DNA from: Sulfurimonas sp. UBA2011
GTDB taxonomy: Bacteria > Campylobacterota > Campylobacteria > Campylobacterales > Sulfurimonadaceae
NCBI GenBank assembly: GCA_002335055.1
Contig: DDCH01000010.1
Coordinates: 1-64,000 of the forward strand
DNA length: 64,000 nt
Reading direction: 5' to 3'
Position numbers and translations under genes: made by a program. The notes below the pieces were generated by a model. The model saw only the letters and a list, made by a program, of their open reading frames with translations, did not search any database and had not been told where the DNA came from. Each line of letters opens with the position of its first letter. The first letter of the stretch is position 1. Below are positions 55,305-63,445 of this stretch, one piece after another.

Positions 55305-56311
55305 TGAGTAAAAAAATAAATGTAGGAATTATTGGTGTAAGTGGTTATACAGGTTTAGAACTTGTGAAAATACTTATAAACCATCCTACATTTAAGCTAA
55401 GTTATGTGGCCAACTCCACTGGTGGTACGACTTTGGATGAACTTCATCCATCTCTTAGCAGTGTTTGTGAACTGCAAGTTGAAAAAGCTGATGTAGATAA
55501 ATGTGCTTCTACATGTGCACTTGTCTTTTTAGCAGTGCCCCATAAAACAGCTATGGCATTTGTAAAACCATTTATGAAACTCGGTACAAAAATAGTCGAC
55601 TTTTCAGCTGATTATAGACTTACGCAAGAGCTTTATGAAGAGTATTACTGTCCGCACACAGATAAAGAAAACCTAGAGAATGTTGTGTATGGTCTTCCTG
55701 AAATGTTTCGTGAGCAGATAAAAAAAGCTTCTCTAGTGGCTAATCCAGGATGTTTTCCAACTTCTGCAATACTTGGGTTACTTCCTTTTTTAGAGAAACG
55801 TGTAGCAGGTACTCCTGTTATCATAGATGCGAAAACAGGAGTGAGTGGTGCTGGAAAAAAGCTAAATGAAGTAACACATTTTGTTAATGTAAATGATAAC
55901 CTTTTTGCTTACAATCCTTTCTTTCACAGACATGCTCCCGAGATAGCACAAAAGCTAGGAATAGACTTTGACGAGGTAAATTTTGTACCACATTTAGTTC
56001 CACTTACTCGTGGAATGCTCTCATCTATTTATATCCAAACACAGGGTTCTTTTGATGCAGAGGAAGTTTTAAGAGAGTATTATAAAGATGAGCCTTATGT
56101 AAGAGTAAGTAAAAATCCTGTTGATATGAAAAATACAGCAGGAACAAATTTTTGTGATATTTATGTAAAACAAAAAGGAAACCTTCTTTTTATCTCAAGT
56201 AGCATAGATAATCTTCTTCGTGGTTCATCATCTCAAGCACTTGCAAATGCAAACCTTATGATGGGGCTTGATGAAAACACAGGTATCCCTAACATAGCAT
56301 ATGTCCCATAA
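55304..56311 (+). CDS. argC: N-acetyl-gamma-glutamyl-phosphate reductase
   Basis: NADPH-dependent reduction step of arginine synthesis. The start is the ATG at 55304 overlapping the greA stop; an open frame upstream lies within greA. The 335 residues begin INVGIIGVSGYTGLELV, contain FLAVPHKTAM, FSADYRL, the catalytic Cys in VANPGCFPTSA, and the substrate-binding HRHAPEI. It overlaps the LpxH-like gene by 11 bases. Confidence 0.95.
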   Translation: MSKKINVGIIGVSGYTGLELVKILINHPTFKLSYVANSTGGTTLDELHPSLSSVCELQVEKADVDKCASTCALVFLAVPHKTAMAFVKPFMKLGTKIVDFSADYRLTQELYEEYYCPHTDKENLENVVYGLPEMFREQIKKASLVANPGCFPTSAILGLLPFLEKRVAGTPVIIDAKTGVSGAGKKLNEVTHFVNVNDNLFAYNPFFHRHAPEIAQKLGIDFDEVNFVPHLVPLTRGMLSSIYIQTQGSFDAEEVLREYYKDEPYVRVSKNPVDMKNTAGTNFCDIYVKQKGNLLFISSSIDNLLRGSSSQALANANLMMGLDENTGIPNIAYVP

Positions 56312-57038
56312 CATAGAACTCAAAGAGGGTGCACTGATAATTTCAGATGCACACTACTCTTCTTCTCGCCCAGAGCTTTTAGCTCTTATAAAAGATATAC
56401 ATTCTAAAAAAATACTTATATCGCAACTTATATTAATGGGTGATATTTTTGATGCTCTTTTTAAACAAGTACCTAAAACACAAGATAATAACAAAGAGGT
56501 AATAAAACTCTTAAACGAGATAAGTGAAGAGACTGAGCTTATTTACTTAGAAGGAAATCATGACTTTAATCTTCAAAGTATTTTCTTAAATGCTAAAATA
56601 ATTGGCCTTAATGAACAACCTATAATCTGTTCATTTAAAGATAAAAGAGTGGCTTTAGCCCATGGTGACTTCGATATTGGGATCGCTTATAAGATCTATA
56701 CTTCATTTATCCGAAATAGCTTAATGCTATTTTTATTAAACTTTATAAACACTCTGACAAACAACTATATACTTAACAAATTAGATACTTACTTAGATAA
56801 AAAAGATGACTGTAAAGAGTTTATTGGCTTTGAAACTTATATAAAAAATCGTCAATTAGATGTATTTAAATGTGAGTATTTTATAGAGGGGCATTATCAT
56901 CAAAATATGAGCTTCTCTTATCCCAAATTTAACTATATCAATTTAGCAGCTTTTGCTTGCAATCAAAGATATTTTACTGTAAAATTAATAAAAGACAATG
57001 AACTAAAGATAGACGAAAACGAATATGTGGAGATTTGA
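56301..57038 (+). CDS. LpxH-like metallophosphoesterase
   Basis: Predicted UDP-2,3-diacylglucosamine diphosphatase of lipid A synthesis at the inner membrane surface. The 245 residues show the metal-binding steps ISDAHYS, LMGDIFDALF, LEGNHDFN, LAHGDFDIG and EGHYHQN, plus a hydrophobic helical insert (about 140-165) that could form the lipid-binding cap. The fold and metals are clear; the lipid A role is inferred from the insert and from other Campylobacterota. It is followed three bases later by the CheV fragment. Confidence 0.8.
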   Translation: MSHNIELKEGALIISDAHYSSSRPELLALIKDIHSKKILISQLILMGDIFDALFKQVPKTQDNNKEVIKLLNEISEETELIYLEGNHDFNLQSIFLNAKIIGLNEQPIICSFKDKRVALAHGDFDIGIAYKIYTSFIRNSLMLFLLNFINTLTNNYILNKLDTYLDKKDDCKEFIGFETYIKNRQLDVFKCEYFIEGHYHQNMSFSYPKFNYINLAAFACNQRYFTVKLIKDNELKIDENEYVEI

Positions 57039-57041
57039 AAG

Positions 57042-57224
57042 ATGGATGACAATTCCTTAAAAGTTAGTTCCAATGAGATGGAACTTGTGGATTTTCGTAT
57101 ACTAAAGCAAGAAGAAGACTCAGTGTATGAGGGTATAAATGTTTCTAAAATAAGAGAAATTATTCGTGTACCACAACTAACTAACTTGCCAGGAACACCG
57201 GACTTTATAGAGTGTGACTTTTAG
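57042..57224 (+). pseudogene. truncated CheV/CheW fragment
   Basis: A 60-residue frame with GGAG nine bases upstream. Its sequence (NEMELVDFRI, then VYEGINVSKIREIIRVPQLTNLP) is the first part of a CheV-type CheW domain, which normally goes on for 100 or more residues with a receiver domain. Here it ends at TAG after PDFIECDF. The stretch VYEGINVSK also seems to lack the usual three residues (YGI or similar). It is therefore a remnant or a very reduced protein. The STAS-MlaE gene begins 12 bases later. Confidence 0.7.
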
Positions 57225-57236
57225 TCAGATACTTCA

Positions 57237-58343
57237 ATGGCTAGTAATTTAACTAAAAATATACAAGGTGATAAACTCTCTATAAGTTTTTCAGGAGAGC
57301 TTACACTTTATACTATTGCTGCACTTCAAAAAAAGATTGACTCTATTTCATTTAATGAAGTGAATTTTGTAGTCCTTGATTTACATAAGGTCCTTTATTT
57401 AGATACTGCTGCCGCAATTTTAATAGTAAAACTGGAAGAAGACTATAATATAAAATCAAAAAAAACCACAATTATATGTTTAAATAAGAAGATACTTTCT
57501 ACTTTAGAACTTGTTAAAATGCAGAGAATTATTACAAACTTAGAGACAAAAATAGATGATACTAAAGATTCATCTTTAGAAAATAATTTTTTCCATAGCT
57601 TTCTCTTATTTATGGAGTTTTTTGGAAAACTCTTCTTTACACAACTTTATTATTTAAAATCATTTGCACACATTCGTTTCAAAGAAATAGCCTTTGAGCT
57701 AAATGAGTCTGCTATTAAAGCCTTAGGAATTGTAGCACTGACTAGTTTTCTTATAGGTTTAGTGGTAGCTTATCAGTCTGCATATCAGTTAAAACTCTAT
57801 GGGGCAAATATTTTTATAGTTGATATCCTTGGAATATCAATTTTACGAGAATTAGCACCGCTAATTACAGCGATTGTTATAGCAGGTCGTAGCGGTTCCG
57901 CTTTTACAGCCCAAATAGGGGCTATGAAAATTACACAAGAGTTAGATGCCATGAAAACTATGGGTTTTGATCCTTTTGTTTTTCTTGTAATGCCAAGAAT
58001 TATTGCTCTTATGATAGCTATGCCTCTTTTGATATTTGTAGCAGATATTCTAGGAATTTTTGGAGGTATGATAGTCTCAGAAATAGACTTAGATATTTCT
58101 TATGAACTTTTTTTAGAACGATTTCGTGAGGTAGTTGATATTAAACACTTCCTTATAGGGATAATCAAAGGTCCATTTTTTGCATTTTTGATTGCAAGTA
58201 TAGGAATATATCGTGGTTTAATTGTAAAAAACGATACCCAAAGTATAGGTTTAAATACTACTAAAAGTGTTGTTGAGTCTATTTTTGCAGTTATAGTTTG
58301 TGATGCACTTTTTTCAATTGCATTAACGAACTTAGGAATTTAA
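57237..58343 (+). CDS. MlaE-type lipid ABC permease with N-terminal STAS domain
   Basis: Inner-membrane permease of a phospholipid transport system of the Mla type. The first 95 residues form a STAS domain (ISFSGELTLYTIAAL, VVLDLHKVLYLDTAAAIL), equivalent to a fused MlaB. The rest is the MlaE domain (about 130-368) with four or five helices and GRSGSAFTAQIGAMKITQELDAM and NDTQSIGLNTTKSVV. The ATG has no clear ribosome site, so translation may depend on the frame that ends just upstream. It is followed by mlaF and mlaD. Confidence 0.9.
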   Translation: MASNLTKNIQGDKLSISFSGELTLYTIAALQKKIDSISFNEVNFVVLDLHKVLYLDTAAAILIVKLEEDYNIKSKKTTIICLNKKILSTLELVKMQRIITNLETKIDDTKDSSLENNFFHSFLLFMEFFGKLFFTQLYYLKSFAHIRFKEIAFELNESAIKALGIVALTSFLIGLVVAYQSAYQLKLYGANIFIVDILGISILRELAPLITAIVIAGRSGSAFTAQIGAMKITQELDAMKTMGFDPFVFLVMPRIIALMIAMPLLIFVADILGIFGGMIVSEIDLDISYELFLERFREVVDIKHFLIGIIKGPFFAFLIASIGIYRGLIVKNDTQSIGLNTTKSVVESIFAVIVCDALFSIALTNLGI

Positions 58344-58344
58344 G

Positions 58345-59070
58345 ATGAGTATTATAAGTGTAAGAGATCTTCACACCCAGTTTGATGAGAAAATAGTGCA
58401 CAAGGGTCTTAACTTAGATATAAATGAGGGTGAAATTTATGGGCTTTTAGGACCTAGTGGATGTGGGAAAACTACACTACTTCGAGAGATGGTTATACTT
58501 CAAGAATACTCTAGGGGTAATATTACTATTTTAGATAAAAGTTTAAATCATATATCGCAAGTTCATGCACAAAGCTTAAGAAGGGAGTGGGGTGTTCTAT
58601 TCCAAGCTGGAGCACTGTTTTCTTCCTTAAGTATAGCAGAAAATATAGCTTTACCTTTAGTAGAATATACCGATTTATCTCTTAGTATGATAAATGAAAT
58701 AGTAAAATTTAAAATCAATTTAGTAGGTCTTAAAAGTGCTGATGGTTTATTATACCCATCTCAAATTAGTGGTGGTATGAAGAAAAAAGCAGGTTTAGCT
58801 CGTGCTCTGGCTATGGATCCTAAGTTACTTTTTTTAGATGAGCCTACGAGTGGACTTGACCCTATTTCCGCACGTGAATTTGATGCACTCATACTAAAGC
58901 TAAGAGATATGTTAGGTTTGACAGTAGTAATGGTTTCACATGATTTACGCTCTATATATGACACTTTAGATAGAGTGGCTATAATAGATGAGATGAAAAT
59001 TATTTATGAAGGGACACTCAGTGATGTCAAAACATCAAGTAGTGACTTTGTGCAAACATTTTTTAAATAA
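58345..59070 (+). CDS. MlaF-type ABC transporter ATPase
   Basis: ATPase that drives the lipid transporter. The 241 residues have Walker A GPSGCGKTTLLR (about 36-47), the Q-loop in FQAGALFSSLS (typical of MlaF), the signature SGGMKKKAGLARALA, Walker B LLFLDEPTSGLDP and the switch His in VMVSHDL. It starts one base after the permease stop and precedes mlaD by 15 bases. Confidence 0.93.
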   Translation: MSIISVRDLHTQFDEKIVHKGLNLDINEGEIYGLLGPSGCGKTTLLREMVILQEYSRGNITILDKSLNHISQVHAQSLRREWGVLFQAGALFSSLSIAENIALPLVEYTDLSLSMINEIVKFKINLVGLKSADGLLYPSQISGGMKKKAGLARALAMDPKLLFLDEPTSGLDPISAREFDALILKLRDMLGLTVVMVSHDLRSIYDTLDRVAIIDEMKIIYEGTLSDVKTSSSDFVQTFFK

Positions 59071-59085
59071 GGCAAAAATAAGATA

Positions 59086-60048
59086 ATGAATAATAGAGTA
59101 AATTATACAATCGTTGGTATTTTAGTAATTGTTGCTATAAGTTTGATGATAGCTTTTGCTTACTGGCTAATAAAACCAGAACTCTCTAATGATGTAAAAA
59201 AGTATACTATATATTTTGATGAGTCAGTACTTGGTTTAAAGATAAATGCTCCTGTGAAATACAGAGGTATTAGTGTAGGAAAAGTAAAAGTATTAGAAAT
59301 AAATTCTCATAATTCTGAACAAGTACAAGTAACTATAAGTGTCTTAAAAACAACACCTATAAAAACTAATACTGTTGCAAAATTAACGGCTCAGGGTATA
59401 ACTGGCCTCACATATATTAACTTAAGTATGGGTGGACATAATGCAGAGATACTAGAAGTAACAGAGAATGAAAAATATCCTATTATTAAAACAGTTCCAT
59501 CATTTTTTGAAAACTTTGAGAAGTCACTTGGAAGTGTATCAACTCATTTATCTTCGACCTTAGGTTTAACAGAGGAACTATTAAGTGAAGATAACCAAAA
59601 ACAGATGTCACAACTATTAAAACATAGTGCCAGTGTGATGTATAAAATGGATCTTCTTTTAGATGAGGATACAATTAAGCATATTCACTCAAGTTCAAAA
59701 AACCTTGATGAATTTAGTCAAAAACTCAATAAAATGATGCCAGATATAGATAATTTTTTACAAAAGAGTACAAAATGGGAAGATAGTATAGCAGAGTCAT
59801 TTGACTCGATTACTACAAGTTATGTTGGGATTACCGCTTCTATGGATGAGATTAAAAGAGCTGTTTCTAGTGGAGAGTTTAATATACAAGATATGGGTGC
59901 AGATGTAATTCCAACTATGAATAACACTTTTTTACAGATGCAAGAGTTAATGATAAGGGTTGAAGGTGCACTAGAACAGTATAATAGTAGTCCTTCAGAT
60001 ATTTTATATAAGAAAGAGACAATTAAAAAAGCTCCAGGGGAGAAATAA
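59086..60048 (+). CDS. MlaD-type MCE substrate-binding protein
   Basis: Periplasmic lipid-binding protein held by one membrane helix (about 8-30). The MCE domain (about 40-118) shows YFDESVLGLKINAPVKYRGI and VGKV. The 200 residues after it are mostly helical, longer than in Escherichia coli MlaD (183 in total), and may form a tunnel as in larger MCE proteins. It is in one operon with the permease and ATPase and is followed by the lipoprotein gene with no gap. Confidence 0.9.
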   Translation: MNNRVNYTIVGILVIVAISLMIAFAYWLIKPELSNDVKKYTIYFDESVLGLKINAPVKYRGISVGKVKVLEINSHNSEQVQVTISVLKTTPIKTNTVAKLTAQGITGLTYINLSMGGHNAEILEVTENEKYPIIKTVPSFFENFEKSLGSVSTHLSSTLGLTEELLSEDNQKQMSQLLKHSASVMYKMDLLLDEDTIKHIHSSSKNLDEFSQKLNKMMPDIDNFLQKSTKWEDSIAESFDSITTSYVGITASMDEIKRAVSSGEFNIQDMGADVIPTMNNTFLQMQELMIRVEGALEQYNSSPSDILYKKETIKKAPGEK

Positions 60049-60642
60049 ATGAAAATAGTATTGATGTTTTTAACACTATTTATGAGTGCTTGTACTGTGA
60101 CTCAACCGCATATCTCAGAGTATACATTAGCACCTGAGGTAGATGTACGTGAGCATATGGCTAAACAATGTAGGCCGAGGTCTTTAAAAGTAGGACAAGT
60201 CTTTAGTTCAAATGTATTAATGTCGCAAAAAATGAAGTATATTCAAGCTGAGTATCAAGAGTCTTCATTTAGTCAGTCAGAGTGGGCAAGAACTCCAAAT
60301 AAGGCCATAAGTGATGCCCTTGTTAAAAGTATAAGAAGCAGTGCTTTATTTGCTAATACTAACACTTACAAGTCAAGAATCAAAACAGACTTACTTTTAG
60401 AGACACATGTGGAGAAGTTTATGCAGTACTTTGAACAAGAGAATGAAAAATCCTATGTTGAAGTTGCACTTACACTTAATCTTCTGAGTACTAAGGATTC
60501 TAAGAGTCTTTCTCATGCTACATTTAGTACAAGAGTTGATGCTGAAAGTGTGGATGCAAAAGGGGGTGTAATAGCCTTAAATAAAGCACTCGAAAGAGTT
60601 CTATTAGAGACTAATATTTGGTTAAATGGAGTATGTAAATGA
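60049..60642 (+). CDS. ABC-type transport auxiliary lipoprotein (PqiC-like)
   Basis: Predicted outer-membrane lipoprotein partner of the Mla-type transporter. The 197 residues start with a lipoprotein signal peptide; the lipobox MSAC puts the lipidated Cys at residue 15. The rest has the pattern of the ABC_trans_aux family (SEYTLAPEV near the start, a VGQV segment, ALVKSIRSSALFANT and LLLETHVEKFMQYF). Assignment rests on size, lipobox and operon position. It overlaps pepP by four bases. Confidence 0.75.
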   Translation: MKIVLMFLTLFMSACTVTQPHISEYTLAPEVDVREHMAKQCRPRSLKVGQVFSSNVLMSQKMKYIQAEYQESSFSQSEWARTPNKAISDALVKSIRSSALFANTNTYKSRIKTDLLLETHVEKFMQYFEQENEKSYVEVALTLNLLSTKDSKSLSHATFSTRVDAESVDAKGGVIALNKALERVLLETNIWLNGVCK

Positions 60643-61910
60643 TAAAAGAAAAAGAGTATGTAAAACGAAGAAGTGCTTTAGTAAAAAAATTAAAAAGACA
60701 CTCTATCACTATTCTTTTAAGTGCTAAAGCACAGCAACGTTCAAATGATACAGAGTATCCATATAGACAAAACAGTAATTTTTATTATATGTGTGGTTTT
60801 AAAGAAGATAATGCAGCCTTAGTAATAGTTAAAAAAGACAAAAATAGTAAAACATATCTTTTTGTTCAAAAAAAAGATGAACTTTTAGAACTTTGGACAG
60901 GTAAAAGACTAGGTAAAAAAGAGGCAAAAGCAATTTTTAATGTTGATGCAGTTTTTACTATGGACAAGTTTGATAAACAAATAACAGAATTATTTAAAGA
61001 TAAACTCTCTTTGTATTTTGACTTTACAATGAAAGACGAAAGAGTAGACCAACTGAGAGAACTTGGTTCTAACCTACTTTGTCATTATAATATATCTCAT
61101 AAGGTGGGAGAGCTGCGTTTATGTAAATCAAATGCAGAAATAACACTTATAAAAAAAGCATTAAGTATAACAAAAGAGGCACATCATCTAGCTATGAGTA
61201 AAGCGAAGAATTTAAATAGTGAAGATGAATTACAGGCAGAAATTGAGTATGTATTTAAAAAAAGAGGTGCTTATAGTGATGCTTATACGAGTATTGTAGC
61301 CTGTGGTAATAATGCAAATACACTTCACTATATTAAAAATGATGAAAAACTCCAAAATAATAAACTGATTTTAATTGATGCCGGCTGTGAGTATGACTAT
61401 TATGCGAGTGATATTACAAGAACCATTCCCGTAAATGGAAAATTTACACAAGCTCAAAAAGAGTTATATTCAATGATACTCTCTGTTGAAAAAGAAATAA
61501 TAAGAATGGTAAAAGCTGGAGTTATGAGAACAGATTTGCATACTAAGTCAGAAGAGCTTTTATGTGAGGGTTTAATCTCGCTGGGTATATTAAAAGGTGA
61601 TGTGAAAAAACTTATAAAAAAGAAAAAACTCAAAAAATATTATCCACATGGAATAGGGCACTGGATGGGACTTGATGTACATGATACAGGACCATATAAA
61701 GATACAAAAGGTAAAGAAATCCCTCTTTTAGCTGGGATGGTTATGACTGTTGAACCTGGGATTTATATACCTGAGGATGATACAAGTGTTCCAAAAAGGT
61801 TTCGTGGTATCGGGATACGAATCGAAGATGATATTTTAGTTACAAAAGATGCTTGTGAAAATTTATCAAATGAAATTTTTAAAGAGATAGAAGATATAGA
61901 GTCTTTATAA
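60639..61910 (+). CDS. pepP: Xaa-Pro aminopeptidase (M24B)
   Basis: Removes N-terminal residues before proline, with two metal ions. The 423 residues have an N-terminal aminopeptidase-P domain (YPYRQNSNFYYMCGF) and the pita-bread domain with ligands in IDAGCEYDYYASDITRT (two Asp), HGIGHWMGLDVHD (His), TVEPGIYIP (Glu) and GIRIEDDI (Glu). It ends the Mla operon by overlap, though a shared function is not evident. Confidence 0.93.
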   Translation: MIKEKEYVKRRSALVKKLKRHSITILLSAKAQQRSNDTEYPYRQNSNFYYMCGFKEDNAALVIVKKDKNSKTYLFVQKKDELLELWTGKRLGKKEAKAIFNVDAVFTMDKFDKQITELFKDKLSLYFDFTMKDERVDQLRELGSNLLCHYNISHKVGELRLCKSNAEITLIKKALSITKEAHHLAMSKAKNLNSEDELQAEIEYVFKKRGAYSDAYTSIVACGNNANTLHYIKNDEKLQNNKLILIDAGCEYDYYASDITRTIPVNGKFTQAQKELYSMILSVEKEIIRMVKAGVMRTDLHTKSEELLCEGLISLGILKGDVKKLIKKKKLKKYYPHGIGHWMGLDVHDTGPYKDTKGKEIPLLAGMVMTVEPGIYIPEDDTSVPKRFRGIGIRIEDDILVTKDACENLSNEIFKEIEDIESL

Positions 61911-61935
61911 AATTTTGATAGATAAATGGTATAAA

Positions 61936-61989
61936 AAGTGCTTTTAATCCTCTAGATTAAGGAGTAGTGTGCAGTTTATCAAAGCACTT
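61936..61989. repeat. nested inverted repeats in the convergent gap
   Basis: AAGTGCTTT (61936-61944) pairs with AAAGCACTT (61981-61989); inside lies TTAATC (61944-61949) with GATTAA (61955-61960). An AAGGAG at 61958-61963 then GTG opens a short frame (MQFIKALKLRNK) that ends at once, perhaps a gene remnant. The position between converging genes fits a terminator-like structure. Confidence 0.4.
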
Positions 61990-62025
61990 AAACTTAGAAA
62001 TAAGTAGTGTTAAAGTTAAAACCGT

Positions 62026-62370
62026 TTAATGGCCCTTTTTAAAACGAAAGTTTAAGTCTACTAAAAGAGGACGAAGTTTCTCTTTTAATTCTCCTTGAAA
62101 TTCCATGAAACCATCCTTATAAATACCACCACATCCTAACTTCTTTTTGAGTAGTTTAAGTGTTGCACTTGCATCTTCTTTTTCTATCTGAAATTCACCA
62201 ACAAGAGTAACTATTTTACCCCTGCGTTTTTCTTTAGCAAAGACTAAAAAGTGTTTTTGTGGTTCTAAGTCTTGTGATGAAATTTTCGTTTTTCTAGTTG
62301 ATTGCACTTCATTCCAACTATCATCTATATCTGCACCAATAAAAAGATCAAGCTTTTTACCTCTACTCAT
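62026..62370 (-). CDS. SUI1/eIF1-like protein (YciH family)
   Basis: Small protein related to translation factor eIF1. The start is the ATG at 62370, which overlaps the DUF1653 stop by eight bases; a TTG 12 bases upstream is an alternative. The 114 residues have a basic N-terminus and the SUI1 domain (about 40-112) with KRRGKIVTLVGEF, LLKKKLGCGGIYKDG and FQGELKEKLRPLL. Function in bacteria is poorly known; fidelity of start-codon choice has been proposed. Confidence 0.85.
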   Translation of the reverse strand: MSRGKKLDLFIGADIDDSWNEVQSTRKTKISSQDLEPQKHFLVFAKEKRRGKIVTLVGEFQIEKEDASATLKLLKKKLGCGGIYKDGFMEFQGELKEKLRPLLVDLNFRFKKGH

Positions 62371-62578
62371 TTTCTTTTCCAATATACTTAAATCGTGGAA
62401 CTTCTACACCATTTACTTCTACTGTCTCATTGAACATTACAAATGGCCTCACCCATAAACTTTTTTCACCATACATAGTTCTATAGAGGACAAGTGTCTC
62501 TTCACTTTCACTATGTGTAACTGTATCAATTACATCATACAGATTACCTTTATAGTGCTTATAAATTCCAGTTTTCAT
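62363..62578 (-). CDS. DUF1653 protein
   Basis: Unknown 71-residue protein with the DUF1653 pattern: GIYKHYKGNLYDVI at the start, LVLYRTMYG and WVRPFVMFNETV in the middle, FKYIG at the end. It starts at the base just before the DUF5718-like stop and overlaps the SUI1 gene, so the three genes are translated as a unit. No function is known. Confidence 0.85.
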   Translation of the reverse strand: MKTGIYKHYKGNLYDVIDTVTHSESEETLVLYRTMYGEKSLWVRPFVMFNETVEVNGVEVPRFKYIGKENE

Positions 62579-63439
62579 TTAAATAACCTTCTGATGTAGA
62601 ATACTTATATCTACAGTGGGATATTGTTTTGTATTGAGAGATGTTTGTATCTCTTTGAAGCTGTAAGTACTATGATTATAAACTACTACAAAAACTTCAT
62701 CATCAGCTTGTAGGAATGTTTTTTCACCATATTGTGTATAACGAGTTGCACCTATACTTATAATTGCTTTAGATGGGTGCTTACAAGCTTCTATATACTC
62801 ACTTAATGGTTCTAGTGGACCAAAATCTTTTTGTGTATTTATCTGGTTCTTGATCCAAAGTGTGAGTTTCTCATAAAAATAGCTATATCCATCAAGTGCT
62901 ACATTCTCGCCATAAGCTCTGAGAGTATTATCGCGTTTAAGAAAACTGCAGATACTAAAGTTATCTAGAACTGAGCCCTCTTTAAAACTATCGATTTCAA
63001 TAAGTGTAGATGCAAAGCCTTTAGAGTTTTGCCCCCAGTTTTTTTTATCGCTAATCTTAGCTGCTCCAGCCACTCTAATAGAACAATCATTATAGGCTCC
63101 AAAATGAGTAGGTCTTATACTTTCAATTTCACCATCTTTGTAACTAATCTCACATATTAGTCCAACTTCGGGTTCCGTTTGAACATTTACATCATCAGAG
63201 GGAAGCTGTATAGTATTTGATGAAAGGGGAAAAGTTGTTAAAATATCTTTTGGAATTCTTGTTATATCTTTTGTACTTTGTGTGTAAGAGGGGAGATAAA
63301 AAGGAAATATCCCTTTTGGTGCAGCTTCGTCTGCCGTAATAATATCTTTAAAGTCTTCGAGTTCACCAGCTTGCGCTAGGTGAAGTGCGAAGTTTCCAGC
63401 AATACCAAGACCTAAATAGTTTTCGTATTTTTCTTGCAT
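62579..63439 (-). CDS. DUF5718-like protein
   Basis: Unknown soluble protein of 286 residues that I recall as the DUF5718 family of Campylobacterota and related bacteria. It begins with GLGIAGNFALHLAQAGE and shows GLICEISYKDGEI, SIRVAGAAKISDKKNWG and GFASTLIEIDSF, features reminiscent of the fumarylacetoacetate-hydrolase fold. It lies between the ABC-F gene (six-base gap) and DUF1653. Metabolic role is unknown. Confidence 0.7.
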   Translation of the reverse strand: MQEKYENYLGLGIAGNFALHLAQAGELEDFKDIITADEAAPKGIFPFYLPSYTQSTKDITRIPKDILTTFPLSSNTIQLPSDDVNVQTEPEVGLICEISYKDGEIESIRPTHFGAYNDCSIRVAGAAKISDKKNWGQNSKGFASTLIEIDSFKEGSVLDNFSICSFLKRDNTLRAYGENVALDGYSYFYEKLTLWIKNQINTQKDFGPLEPLSEYIEACKHPSKAIISIGATRYTQYGEKTFLQADDEVFVVVYNHSTYSFKEIQTSLNTKQYPTVDISILHQKVI

Positions 63440-63445
63440 AAATAG

